A stretch of 64,000 nucleotides of DNA from an uncultured Shimia sp. (GTDB taxonomy: Bacteria; Pseudomonadota; Alphaproteobacteria; Rhodobacterales; Rhodobacteraceae). The position numbers and the translations under genes are program-made. The stretch spans positions 1 to 64,000 of the forward strand of contig NZ_CANLRL010000005.1 of NCBI RefSeq assembly GCF_947493595.1, given 5' to 3'. The stretch's first letter is position 1. Each line of letters begins with the position of its first letter. Shown in pieces: positions 26,987-35,143 of this stretch. A model generated the notes under the pieces. The model was not told where the DNA came from. It made no database searches and saw only the letters and a program-made list of their open reading frames with translations.

Positions 26987-28675
26987 TCACACCATCTCCG
27001 CTTGCTTGGACAGCACCGCAGGCAAGGCCGCCGCGCGCTTCAGCGCCAAGGCCTGCACCGGCTGCGCCACACCGCGCAACTCCAACACCTCAAGGCTATA
27101 CGCCTCCGGATCATGCCCCGCCGCGGCCAACACAGCTTCGGACACCAGCACCTCCACGCCCAGCGCCTTGGTCTGCCCCTCCAGTCGGCTGGCCGCATTC
27201 ACAGTGTCGCCAATGATGGTGCGCGGCGCCAAATTGGCCGCACCGATCTCACCCAACACCAACTCGCCCAAATGCAGCCCCATGCCAATCGCCACCGGCT
27301 GCGCATTCTCCGCCTTCAGGGTCTGATTAAACACCTGCAACGCCGAACTGATCCCTGCTGCCGCCTCAATCGCCGCCTTGGCGGAAGCCTCTTCATTGTC
27401 CAGCTCAAACACCGCCAGCAGCCCGTCGCCAAGATACTTGTCCACCGTACCTCCCACACCGGTGATCGAGGGCACAATGGCATCAAAAAACCGGTTCAAT
27501 AAAAACACCACGTCATAAGGCAACTGCCCCGTGGTGCGCGCGGTGAAACTGCGCATATCCAGAAACAGGATCGCCAACCGCCGCTCTTGCCCCAGGCTCT
27601 GATGCGCCCGCGCCTGCTGCCCATCACTGCGAAACACCCGCAGCACGGTCGCCGGCTCCTTGGGCCGCAACTGACAGGCCAGCCGCGCATTGGGCGGCGC
27701 GTTCACCGCCGCCAAACTATCGGCCTCCGCCTTCTCCGGCGGATGCAATAACTCCGCGCCATCCTCGACAATCACCCGGCAAGTGGTGCAGCGCCCTCGC
27801 CCACCACACAGCGCCATATGTGGCACCCCGGCCACCCGCGACATTTCCAGCAACGTCATGCCCGGCTGCCCGGAAATCTCCGGTCCATCGACATAGCGAA
27901 TGCGCACCGCCCGCCGCGCGCCAATAAACCGCCGCCCGTAATGCACCACCATCGTCACCGCAACGAGACCGACAAAAATCCCCAGCATACTGCGATTGAT
28001 CTCGGCCAGCTGTGCAAAGGTCTCCGCCGTCGGAAAACCATAACTCTCCCGCAAGGCCGCGCCGCCCTCGGGGTCAAACAGCCGCATATTCTGCAACCGC
28101 CCCTGCACCAGAAACCCGGCCAGCGCAAAGGCCGGCACCAGCGTCGCCAGTGACAACATCACCGGCACCACCCGCCGCCAGCTGGGCAGCACCCGCAACC
28201 ACATATGCAGACCAATACAGGCATGGATCCAGACAACCAACAACAGTGCCGCCTGCTGCCAGCCACTTGGCGAATTCCAAATCAAACCGGCGATAAATCC
28301 CATCTCCGGCTCCACCTCAAACCGGTTCTCCGCCACCCGCGTGTGCACAACATGGGTCATCAACAACAGCGGAATCAGCAGCCCCAACAGAACCTGCCCC
28401 GCCTCCGAGGCCGGCATGCGCAGCGTGCGCTTGCGCGCCAAGCGGTAGAGCGCCAACCCCATATGGGTAAGCAAAGCGCCATAGAGCACCAGCCCGCCAA
28501 GCGCGCCCTCTGTGAGCTCTTCCAAAAGCTCCTGCCCGCCATGCATCAGCTCCAGCGAAAACAGCCCAAGCCCAACATTGGTGAAATGCCACAACACATA
28601 ACAAAACAGGATCAACCCCGACACAATACGCGCTTTGGTGCGCCAATTGCCTTGCCACAGCTTATTCAATTCCAA
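26987..28675 (-). CDS. Membrane adenylate cyclase with 2Fe-2S ferredoxin domain
   Basis: A 562-residue protein in three parts. Residues 1-250 have about six membrane helices with histidines (H30, H71, H108, H111, H151, H157) that could bind haem. Residues 255-350 form a plant-type ferredoxin domain, with Cys290, 296, 299 and 334 (C-x5-C-x2-C-x34-C). Residues 365-540 are a class III cyclase: metal Asp373 (FLDMRSFT), Asp417 (KYLGDG), adenine-specifying Lys413 and the GDTVNAASR block at 489-498. All catalytic residues appear present. The architecture suggests cAMP synthesis gated by redox state. It is preceded by 220 bases containing a dispersed repeat and the trxB terminator. Confidence 0.9.
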   Translation of the reverse strand: MELNKLWQGNWRTKARIVSGLILFCYVLWHFTNVGLGLFSLELMHGGQELLEELTEGALGGLVLYGALLTHMGLALYRLARKRTLRMPASEAGQVLLGLLIPLLLMTHVVHTRVAENRFEVEPEMGFIAGLIWNSPSGWQQAALLLVVWIHACIGLHMWLRVLPSWRRVVPVMLSLATLVPAFALAGFLVQGRLQNMRLFDPEGGAALRESYGFPTAETFAQLAEINRSMLGIFVGLVAVTMVVHYGRRFIGARRAVRIRYVDGPEISGQPGMTLLEMSRVAGVPHMALCGGRGRCTTCRVIVEDGAELLHPPEKAEADSLAAVNAPPNARLACQLRPKEPATVLRVFRSDGQQARAHQSLGQERRLAILFLDMRSFTARTTGQLPYDVVFLLNRFFDAIVPSITGVGGTVDKYLGDGLLAVFELDNEEASAKAAIEAAAGISSALQVFNQTLKAENAQPVAIGMGLHLGELVLGEIGAANLAPRTIIGDTVNAASRLEGQTKALGVEVLVSEAVLAAAGHDPEAYSLEVLELRGVAQPVQALALKRAAALPAVLSKQAEMV

Positions 28676-28773
28676 TGTCCTTCACGCGGTTTGCTGCCTA
28701 AAGACTGACCACCCGCACCGCCTTGGTCAAGGCGCAGCAACCTGCGCATCCGCGCACAGCCCATCACCTACTC

Positions 28774-28836
28774 TTGGCCACAAATATCCCGGGGAGGAGG
28801 CACACCCTATGTGCCGGAGGGGCTGGCCCCTCTCCC
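28774..28836 (+). repeat. Dispersed AAATATC element, copy 3, two-hairpin form
   Basis: AAATATCCC and GGGGAGGAG are followed by hairpin GGCAC/GTGCC (28799-28815) and hairpin GAGGGGC-TG-GCCCCTC (28817-28832). Copy 6 at 59321 has the same layout. It lies between trxB and the cyclase gene, beside the trxB terminator. Confidence 0.7.
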
Positions 28837-28844
28837 AACAGACG

Positions 28845-28872
28845 AAAAAAGGGGCCGCCCCTGCGACCCCTT
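28845..28872 (-). terminator. trxB intrinsic terminator
   Basis: On the minus strand AAGGGG and CCCCTT pair around a 12-base loop (TCGCAGGGGCGG) and are followed by a run of T. It is 23 bases past the trxB stop. The same loop pattern recurs in the ilvD terminator. Confidence 0.8.
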
Positions 28873-28895
28873 CCTCAACTCAACTGAAAATACGC

Positions 28896-29837
28896 TCACT
28901 CGGTTTCAGCGATAAACTTCTCAGCATCCAGCGCCGCCATACAGCCCATGCCCGCCGAGGTCACCGCCTGACGGTACACGTGATCCGTCAAATCACCCGC
29001 CGCAAACACGCCAGGAATGGAGGTCTTGGACGTGCCCGCCTCAACCTTCACATAGCCGCCATTGTGCAGCTCCAGCTGGTCTTTCACCAACTCGCTCGCA
29101 GGCGCGTGGCCAATTGCAATGAACACACCTTTCGCCGGGATCTCTTTGATCTCACCGGTTTCCACGTGTTTCACCTTCACGCCGGTCACACCCTTGGGCA
29201 TGTCGTCGCCAACCACCTCTTCCAGCTGGTGGAACCACAGGGTCTCAATCTTCTCATTTTTAAACAGACGGTCCTGCAGGATCTTCTCCGCCCGAAGCTC
29301 GTCACGACGGTGGATCAAGGTCACTTTGGAGGCAAAGTTGGTCAAAAACAGCGCTTCCTCAACAGCGGTGTTGCCGCCACCGACAACCACAATCTCCTGA
29401 CCGCGATAGAAGAACCCGTCACAGGTGGCACAGGCTGACACACCAAAGCCCTTAAACGCTTCTTCGCTCTCCAGCCCCAACCACTTGGCCCGCGCACCGG
29501 TCGCCAGAATAACCGCATCCGCCGTATAGAGCGTGCCGCTGTCGCCCTTGGCCTTAAACGGACGCTCGCTCAGATCAAGATCCGTGATGATATCACCGAT
29601 GACCTCACAGCCCATGGCTTTGGCGTGCTCTTCCATCTTCTGCATCAGCTCAGGGCCCTGCACCTCCACAAACGACGGGTAGTTCTCCACCTCGGTGGTG
29701 GTGGTCAACTGACCACCCGGCTCAATGCCCTGCACCAGCACCGGCTCCAGCATCGCGCGGCTCGCGTAAACGCCCGCTGTGTAGCCCGCAGGTCCGGAGC
29801 CAATAATCAGAACCTTGGTGTGTTTCGTCTCGGCCAT
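28896..29837 (-). CDS. trxB: Thioredoxin reductase
   Basis: A 313-residue flavoprotein. It has the FAD-binding [16 protein letters not shown] near residue 13, the redox centre CATC in [15 protein letters not shown]-binding [15 protein letters not shown], and the closing [21 protein letters not shown]. It reduces thioredoxin with NADPH in the cytoplasm. ATG at 29837 follows GGTGCC and begins the family's usual start. It is divergent from the Lrp-type regulator at 30056; both promoters lie in the 218-base gap. Confidence 0.97.
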   Translation of the reverse strand: MAETKHTKVLIIGSGPAGYTAGVYASRAMLEPVLVQGIEPGGQLTTTTEVENYPSFVEVQGPELMQKMEEHAKAMGCEVIGDIITDLDLSERPFKAKGDSGTLYTADAVILATGARAKWLGLESEEAFKGFGVSACATCDGFFYRGQEIVVVGGGNTAVEEALFLTNFASKVTLIHRRDELRAEKILQDRLFKNEKIETLWFHQLEEVVGDDMPKGVTGVKVKHVETGEIKEIPAKGVFIAIGHAPASELVKDQLELHNGGYVKVEAGTSKTSIPGVFAAGDLTDHVYRQAVTSAGMGCMAALDAEKFIAETE

Positions 29838-29974
29838 GAAAGGCACCTTTCCGCGTTGCAAAGTCTAAGTCGCTAGCCGATATAGCCCTCCACACACGTC
29901 AGGAAAAGCCCAAGACCAAAAACCAAAACGTGTGGTCCAAAAAATCAGCAGTCGGCAGAAAACCGTAAAAGGAT

Positions 29975-30002
29975 ATTGCGCTAACACGAAATATAATTGC
30001 GC
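29975..30002. promoter_or_regulatory. Direct repeat ATTGCGC spaced 21 bp, upstream of the Lrp gene
   Basis: ATTGCGC occurs at 29975-29981 and again at 29996-30002, exactly two helical turns apart, in an AT-rich stretch between trxB and the Lrp-type regulator. It is a candidate binding site for the regulator itself. Confidence 0.4.
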
Positions 30003-30055
30003 ACACGCCCTTTGATGCTATAACAACCGCAAAATTGACCAACGAGACGAGCTAC

Positions 30056-30556
30056 ATGCCCGGACACCGGCTAGATCCCATCGATCGTAAAATCCTCGCA
30101 GAACTTCAGGCCGACGGCCGCATGACCAATGTGGAACTCGCCAAACGAGTCGGCATCTCCGCCCCACCTTGCCTGCGCCGCGTGCGCACGCTTGAGGACG
30201 CCGGCTACATCCGCGGCTATCACGCCGATGTCGACAGCCGCGCCTTGGGCTTTGAGGTACAGGTTTTTGCCATGGTCGGCCTTGTCAGCCAGGCCGAAGC
30301 AGATCTCTCCGCGTTTGAAGAGCGCTGCCGTGACTGGCCTTTGGTGCGCGAGTGCCACATGCTCAACGGCGAGGTGGATTTTGTCCTGAAATGCGTCGCA
30401 CCAGACCTCAGCACCTTCCAGACCTTCCTGACCGAAGACCTGACCTCCGCGCCCAATGTGGCCAGCGTGAAAACCTCACTGGTGATCCGCGGCGCCAAGG
30501 ACACGCCTGGCGTGCCGTTTGAAGTGCTCGAAGAACGACTCAGCCGCGACGCTTAA
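30056..30556 (+). CDS. Lrp/AsnC-family transcriptional regulator
   Basis: A 166-residue protein. The N-terminal helix-turn-helix is LDPIDRKILAELQADGRMTNVELAKRVGISAPPCLRRVRTLEDAGYI-type, and the C-terminal half is the RAM effector domain (CHMLNGEVDFVLKCVAPDLSTF). Such proteins sense amino acids and form octamers. ATG at 30056 is preferred over TTG at 30035. It faces away from trxB. Which genes it controls is unknown; trxB is the nearest candidate apart from itself. Confidence 0.92.
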   Translation: MPGHRLDPIDRKILAELQADGRMTNVELAKRVGISAPPCLRRVRTLEDAGYIRGYHADVDSRALGFEVQVFAMVGLVSQAEADLSAFEERCRDWPLVRECHMLNGEVDFVLKCVAPDLSTFQTFLTEDLTSAPNVASVKTSLVIRGAKDTPGVPFEVLEERLSRDA

Positions 30557-30584
30557 ACCACGATCAGAAATTCAAAATGAAATA

Positions 30585-30618
30585 GGCCCGCGTGAAGGAC
30601 ATACCACGCGGGCCTTTT
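30585..30618 (+). terminator. Intrinsic terminator after the Lrp gene
   Basis: The stem GGCCCGCGTG/CACGCGGGCC with a 10-base loop is followed by TTTT, 28 bases past the stop. The remaining gap to 30792 holds nothing recognisable. Confidence 0.9.
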
Positions 30619-30792
30619 CATATGCGGCGCCACTCTTCGCCGATATACAATGCTTCAATGGCAAATCAGTCACCTCCAATAAAGGTCCACGACATTCTCG
30701 TGCCCTGAAATTGAGCACTGCCTATCTGCCTCTCACGCAAAACAACCTTCGCACCGCAAGACCCGCCTGCGCAGGTCCAAATATTGATAGGT

Positions 30793-31527
30793 TCACGACG
30801 AGATCAAACCTTGCAGCAAGGCTTTGGCCATGGCCTGTTCCCGTGTGGCGGCATCCAGCTTTTGCCGCGCCGCAATAAAATGCTTGTTCACCGCCGCCTC
30901 TGAAATGCCCAACGTCTCCGCAATCCGCGCCGTCATCATACCCTCTGCCAACAGCGACAACACTTCGCGTTGGCGCACAGTCAACGCATCGGGAACCGGC
31001 GTCAGCAGATCATTGGCGCGCGATGGCACCGGCGCCGAAACCGACATCGCCAAAATGCCGGAAAACAAAGTTAGATCTATCGGACAAGCCGCAGTCATTT
31101 CTCGCAAAGTATTGCGCCCCACCAGCGACACATGGTTGCCCAAGGTGCCGGAGTTGCCAAACCGCGAACAGGCAAACACATCCATGCCCGCCGCCTTCAA
31201 ACCATGGTTCAGCGCATAGGCTCTTGAGGTTTCCGCCTGGGTACGCGTCATGAGGCCGGTCTGCATAGTCACTGGACCGTTGGCTTGGAACACCCCCTCA
31301 AACAGCGGATCAATGCCGATGTAATCCTCACACAGGTATTCCTCCATCCAATCCATGCTCATGGAGGTGTTGACCCACTGAATGCCGCGATCCGCCGCAT
31401 CCACCTGCGCCACCAGAATGTGGCTAAATCCCAGATTTTCGGAAATCTCCGTAGCGACCTTCCACCGCGCCACTGGCTCCACATGTGCTGCCAATTTTTG
31501 CACAACATCAATCACGTGGTTCTTCAT
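30793..31527 (-). CDS. LuxR-type regulator with autoinducer-binding-like domain (solo)
   Basis: A 244-residue protein. The N-terminal ~150 residues resemble the LuxR autoinducer-binding domain, with WVNTSMSMDWMEEYLCEDYIGIDPLF keeping the W-x3-Y...DP spacing. The C-terminal helix-turn-helix is LTVRQREVLSLLAEGMMTARIAETLGISEAAVNKHF. The second conserved Trp of the ligand pocket is not evident (NGPVTMQ instead), so ligand binding may differ. No luxI-type synthase is in the window, so it is a solo. ATG at 31527 is chosen; GTG at 31557 would add ten residues. Confidence 0.87.
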   Translation of the reverse strand: MKNHVIDVVQKLAAHVEPVARWKVATEISENLGFSHILVAQVDAADRGIQWVNTSMSMDWMEEYLCEDYIGIDPLFEGVFQANGPVTMQTGLMTRTQAETSRAYALNHGLKAAGMDVFACSRFGNSGTLGNHVSLVGRNTLREMTAACPIDLTLFSGILAMSVSAPVPSRANDLLTPVPDALTVRQREVLSLLAEGMMTARIAETLGISEAAVNKHFIAARQKLDAATREQAMAKALLQGLISS

Positions 31528-31724
31528 CTCAAGCACCCGCAAACACCAAAAACACACACGCCAACTCTCACCCGCAAAGGGGCATCAGGTCAACTTTTCT
31601 CGGAGATACTAAAACCCACACCTCGCGAAAAACCCCAAAGCATTAAAATATAACGGAACCTTCCTCTTGAGCTAAAGCCCTCTTGAAGAGTTACCCTGCC
31701 GCAAACACATTTTCAGAGGCCCAA

Positions 31725-32318
31725 ATGCACGTTCTCACCGTACTTGATCACCCCAACCCAAATTCCTTCAGCCACGCCACCGCGCAGCACTTCATGGCTG
31801 GGGCCGAGGCCGCAGGGCACAGCACCGAGCTGGCCGATCTCAACGCCGAAGGTTTCAATCCGCTCTGGACCATGGCCGACATCAACAGCGACGGGAAAAC
31901 CAACGTGCCCGCTGACGTGACCCGCGAACAGGCGCGCATCGCCCGCGCCGATGCCATTTGCCTGATCTTCCCGCTGTTTTGGTGGGGCATGCCGTCCATG
32001 ACCAAAGGCTGGGTCGACCGGGTCTGGAGCTGGGGTTGGGCCTATGACCAGCTCGACGATTATGAAAAGTCCCTGCAACGCAACCGCAGCGGCCTTTTGC
32101 TGATCCCGGCAGGTGCCCGCTCCGACGAAGTGGAAAACAAAGGCTACCGCGCCGCGCTCGACACTTGCTGGACACAAGGCACCTTTGGCTTCTTCGGCTT
32201 TTCGCCACGCCGCATGGAATTGCTCTATGGCTCCACCGGCTCAGAGCCTCGTCGCAAGGCACTGCTCCAACAAAGCTACGACAGCGGTTTCACCTTGCCG
32301 CCTCCCGCAGAAACCTAA
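31725..32318 (+). CDS. NAD(P)H quinone reductase-like flavoprotein
   Basis: A 197-residue flavodoxin-fold protein. The start MHVLTVLDHPNPNSFSHATAQHF is the FMN/FAD-binding loop of the NQO1/MdaB/KefF family, followed by LIFPLFWWGMPSMTKGWVDRVWSWGWAY, the family signature. It probably performs two-electron quinone reduction. ATG at 31725, after CAGAGG, is the family start. It is divergent from the LuxR-type regulator, which could regulate it, and convergent with the AraC gene. Confidence 0.88.
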   Translation: MHVLTVLDHPNPNSFSHATAQHFMAGAEAAGHSTELADLNAEGFNPLWTMADINSDGKTNVPADVTREQARIARADAICLIFPLFWWGMPSMTKGWVDRVWSWGWAYDQLDDYEKSLQRNRSGLLLIPAGARSDEVENKGYRAALDTCWTQGTFGFFGFSPRRMELLYGSTGSEPRRKALLQQSYDSGFTLPPPAET

Positions 32319-32319
32319 C

Positions 32320-33351
32320 TCAGGTTTGCGGCAGTCCCAGCACATCGCCCTGCGCCGCCTTACGGAAGGCGCGCGGCGATTGCCCGGACCAGCGCTTAAA
32401 CGCCCGCGAAAACGCACTTTGCTCGGAAAACCCGGTTAAAAACGCAATCTCCACCAGCGAATACGGCGAGCCGCTCACCAGTTGATGCGCCAGTTTCTGG
32501 CGCGCTTCATCCACCAAGGCCTGAAAGGTTTTGCCACGTTCCGACAGGCGCCGCTGCAAGGTACGCTCCCCCACGCCCATGATCGCAGACACCTCCGACA
32601 GTTGCGGCACCCCGCCACTCAACAGCTTAGCCACCTCGGAAATCACCTGCGCCTCCAGCGGCTGCTCTTGCGCAACCACCTCTTTCATAGCCTGATCCAA
32701 CTGCTGGGTCATATAGGCCCAGATCGCCACATCCCCGACCACACTGGGCTCGGCCAGCTGATCGACGCAGAAAAACATCGCATCGCTCTCCGCGCCAAAC
32801 TCCGGTGTCAGGCCAAAATGCGCTACCAGCGGCCCAATTAAGCCATCCCGCGTGTGCCGAAATTGCACATGCTGCGGATAAATATCCCGCCCGGTGGCTT
32901 CCCGACATAACGTCAATGTGGTGGCAAGCGCCGCCTCATGGGACAGCGCCAGCCCAAGCCGCACCGGCTCCGGCCCCTTCATCGCCCACATATAGCGACC
33001 GCCCTGCTGCTCCGCTGTGAACTCCGACACCTGATTGTGAAGCCGAATATACTGACACACCCGCTGCAAGCCTTGCTGGATGGTTGGCGCGGTCTTGAAC
33101 GCCAGCCCAAACAGACCAAATTCGTCACAGCGCATGCTGGCGCTGGTTTTCATGTGAAACTGCACATCCGGCCATTCGCTGGCCGCCACCGTTTCCATCA
33201 ACTCCAGATAGTCCGCGATAGGCACCATCACCGCAGGATCCTGCGCCGTCTCCGGCGTCAGACCAACCAACTCATACAGTGGCGCCTTGTTGGGCAAAGC
33301 CACCGCATGTTCAATCTGCTTACGCGCATAAATCGCTGAAACTGCGCCCAC
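32320..33351 (-). CDS. AraC-family transcriptional regulator
   Basis: A 343-residue protein. The N-terminal ~200 residues resemble the arabinose-binding-like ligand domain of OruR/ArgR-type AraC proteins. The C-terminal two helix-turn-helix motifs are VSAIMGVGERTLQRRLSERGKTFQALV and EIAFLTGFSEQSAFSRAFKRWSGQSPRAFR. It is divergently arranged with the exported cysteine hydrolase and YHS genes, the usual position for a regulator of its neighbours. Paired TTGGCAC repeats lie in the shared upstream region. Confidence 0.9.
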   Translation of the reverse strand: MGAVSAIYARKQIEHAVALPNKAPLYELVGLTPETAQDPAVMVPIADYLELMETVAASEWPDVQFHMKTSASMRCDEFGLFGLAFKTAPTIQQGLQRVCQYIRLHNQVSEFTAEQQGGRYMWAMKGPEPVRLGLALSHEAALATTLTLCREATGRDIYPQHVQFRHTRDGLIGPLVAHFGLTPEFGAESDAMFFCVDQLAEPSVVGDVAIWAYMTQQLDQAMKEVVAQEQPLEAQVISEVAKLLSGGVPQLSEVSAIMGVGERTLQRRLSERGKTFQALVDEARQKLAHQLVSGSPYSLVEIAFLTGFSEQSAFSRAFKRWSGQSPRAFRKAAQGDVLGLPQT

Positions 33352-33434
33352 GTCTCAAATCCGATGTCTAAAATTTTCTGTTCGCTGCCACGGATTATAG
33401 ACCGTTAACAAGTTTGTGAACAGCCTTTTGGCCG

Positions 33435-33462
33435 TTGGCACATGTGGTCAAGTCTTTGGCAC
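33435..33462. promoter_or_regulatory. Direct repeat TTGGCAC spaced 21 bp, candidate AraC-type operator
   Basis: TTGGCAC occurs at 33435-33441 and 33456-33462, spaced exactly two helical turns. This is the geometry AraC-family proteins often use. It lies between the AraC gene (start 33351, minus) and the cysteine hydrolase gene (start 33586, plus). Confidence 0.5.
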
Positions 33463-33585
33463 CTGCAGTCAATATTCTCCCCCCATGGCTGTCCTAAACC
33501 GTCCTCATCAACCCGGCGCATCTCCTCCCCGCGCCACGCACCGCAACCGCGCCGCATGGCGCATCTGATGACAGAAGGACACCTC

Positions 33586-34425
33586 ATGACTCCCTCCCTC
33601 CGCGCTCTAAGCACTTCCGTCGCCCTCGCCATTCTTGGCGGCGCCGCCACCATCTCCGCCGGCGCAATGGCGCTCGGCCTCGGCGCCACCGCCGCCGGCG
33701 CACAAGACGCCCGCGCCGCCACCGCCACCATGCCGCCGGTCAACGACGGCCTGCCCATGCCCGGCTTTGACATCACCCAGGGCGACACCGCCATTGTGAT
33801 CACCGACCCACAAAACGACTTCCTCTCGCCTGACGGCGTGACCTGGGGCGTGGTCGGCCAGTCGATCACGGAAAACGGCACCGTAGAAAACCTCGACGCG
33901 CTGTTTGCTGTGGCCGAAGAGGTAGGCATGCCCCTGTTTGTCTCGCCACACTACTATTATGAGCACGATCATAAGTGGCACTTCGAAGGCACCCTGGAAA
34001 CGCTGATGCACAGCATCGGCATGTTTGACCGCCCCAGCGCGCTGGACATGACCGGCTTTGAAGGCTCCGGTGCCGACTGGCTGGAAAGCTACAAGCACTA
34101 TTTCGAGCATGACCACGTGCTGGTGACCAGCCCGCACAAGGTCTACGGCCCGGACAGCAATGATCTCGCGCTGCAACTGCGCAAGAAAGGCATCAACAAG
34201 GTCATCCTTGGCGGCATGTCTTCCAACCTCTGCACCGAAAGCCACATGCGCTCCCTGATCGAGGCGGGTTTTGAGGTCATGGTCGTGACCGACGCCACCG
34301 CTGGTGCCATCACCGAGTTCTACGACGGCTACGCCGCCTCGCTGACCAATTTCCGCATGATCGCCAGCAAGGTCGACAATACGGACAACACCGTGGCCGC
34401 CATCAAAGCTGCCTACGAGATGTAA
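33586..34425 (+). CDS. Exported isochorismatase-family cysteine hydrolase
   Basis: A 279-residue protein with an N-terminal hydrophobic export segment (residues ~8-35, ending ATAAGAQDARA). The isochorismatase fold shows the Asp-Lys-Cys triad: Asp in VITDPQNDFLSP, Lys in SPHKVYGP and Cys in GGMSSNLCTESHMR. Family members cleave amide or enol-ether bonds; the substrate is unknown. ATG at 33586 follows AGAAGGA and begins the signal sequence. Periplasmic location is unusual for this mostly cytoplasmic family. The YHS gene follows on the same strand, and the divergent AraC regulator is the likely controller. Confidence 0.87.
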   Translation: MTPSLRALSTSVALAILGGAATISAGAMALGLGATAAGAQDARAATATMPPVNDGLPMPGFDITQGDTAIVITDPQNDFLSPDGVTWGVVGQSITENGTVENLDALFAVAEEVGMPLFVSPHYYYEHDHKWHFEGTLETLMHSIGMFDRPSALDMTGFEGSGADWLESYKHYFEHDHVLVTSPHKVYGPDSNDLALQLRKKGINKVILGGMSSNLCTESHMRSLIEAGFEVMVVTDATAGAITEFYDGYAASLTNFRMIASKVDNTDNTVAAIKAAYEM

Positions 34426-34519
34426 GCCTTCCCTGGGCGCAGCTCTGTCCCTGTGTCTGCGCCCAACCGGTGGCTGCCTCTTCCCGGCGCGCGTCCCCGC
34501 GTTTGTGTGGCCACCCCGT

Positions 34520-34559
34520 CCCGGTCCCAACACTTCCCGATCATTCTGTTGGGGCCGGG
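34520..34559 (+). terminator. Strong 12-bp hairpin between hydrolase and YHS genes
   Basis: Arms CCCGGTCCCAAC and GTTGGGGCCGGG (one G-T pair) enclose 16 bases and are followed by CAAAACC with no T-run. It may be a pause or partial terminator, or an mRNA-stabilising structure between two co-directional genes. Confidence 0.5.
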
Positions 34560-34641
34560 CAAAACCTTGCCTGTTGCCAGGCTTTCCCAAGACGCCACGC
34601 AACAGGCCTTTTACTCCCACCCCTTCAGAAAGGACACTCCT

Positions 34642-35127
34642 ATGACCACCAAACTGACCCTCACCGTCACCCTCGCGGCCATCTCTCTGACACTGGCCGC
34701 GCCGGTCTTTGCCGAAGACGAAGTCAACGTCACCAACGGCTTCTCGCTGGACGGCGTGCCGCTGGCTCTGCGAGGCGTGGATGCGGTGGCGCTCTCCACC
34801 CTGAACGCTGTGACCACCGGCGAAGCCGCCCACTCTGTCATGGTCGAGGGCGTCGCCTATTATTTCGCCTCCGAGATTTCGGCACAGAAATTTGAGGCTG
34901 CCCCGCAGGACTACATGCCGCAATACGGTGGCTTCTGCGCTTTTGCCGTCGGCATCGGCAAAAAGTTGGACGGCGATCCCCGCTATGCGGACATCGTCGA
35001 TGGCAAGCTCTACCTGTTTGTGAACGCCGCTGTCTTTGCCAAGTACAAAGAGAACCCGGAAGACACCCTGGCCAAAGCCGCGGAAATGTGGCCGACCATC
35101 GAACACGCCGCCGTCGGCAGCCTGTAA
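34642..35127 (+). CDS. Exported YHS-domain protein
   Basis: A 161-residue protein with a clear signal peptide (LTVTLAAISLTLAAPVFAE). The mature part is a YHS domain: GVPLALRGVDAVALST, GVAYYFASEISAQKFEAAPQDYMPQYGGFCAFAVGIGKKLDGDP and DGKLYLFVNAAVFAKY. YHS proteins are often metal-associated, and many proteobacteria encode this exported type without known role. ATG at 34642 follows AGAAAGGACA. It is probably co-regulated with the cysteine hydrolase upstream. Confidence 0.9.
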   Translation: MTTKLTLTVTLAAISLTLAAPVFAEDEVNVTNGFSLDGVPLALRGVDAVALSTLNAVTTGEAAHSVMVEGVAYYFASEISAQKFEAAPQDYMPQYGGFCAFAVGIGKKLDGDPRYADIVDGKLYLFVNAAVFAKYKENPEDTLAKAAEMWPTIEHAAVGSL

Positions 35128-35143
35128 CCCCTCAACCGTAACC

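Noticed and set aside
29975-30002. Reading the repeated ATTGCGC segments as a CRISPR or tandem array
   Set aside because: Only two short units; there is no CRISPR-like array with regular spacers anywhere in the window.
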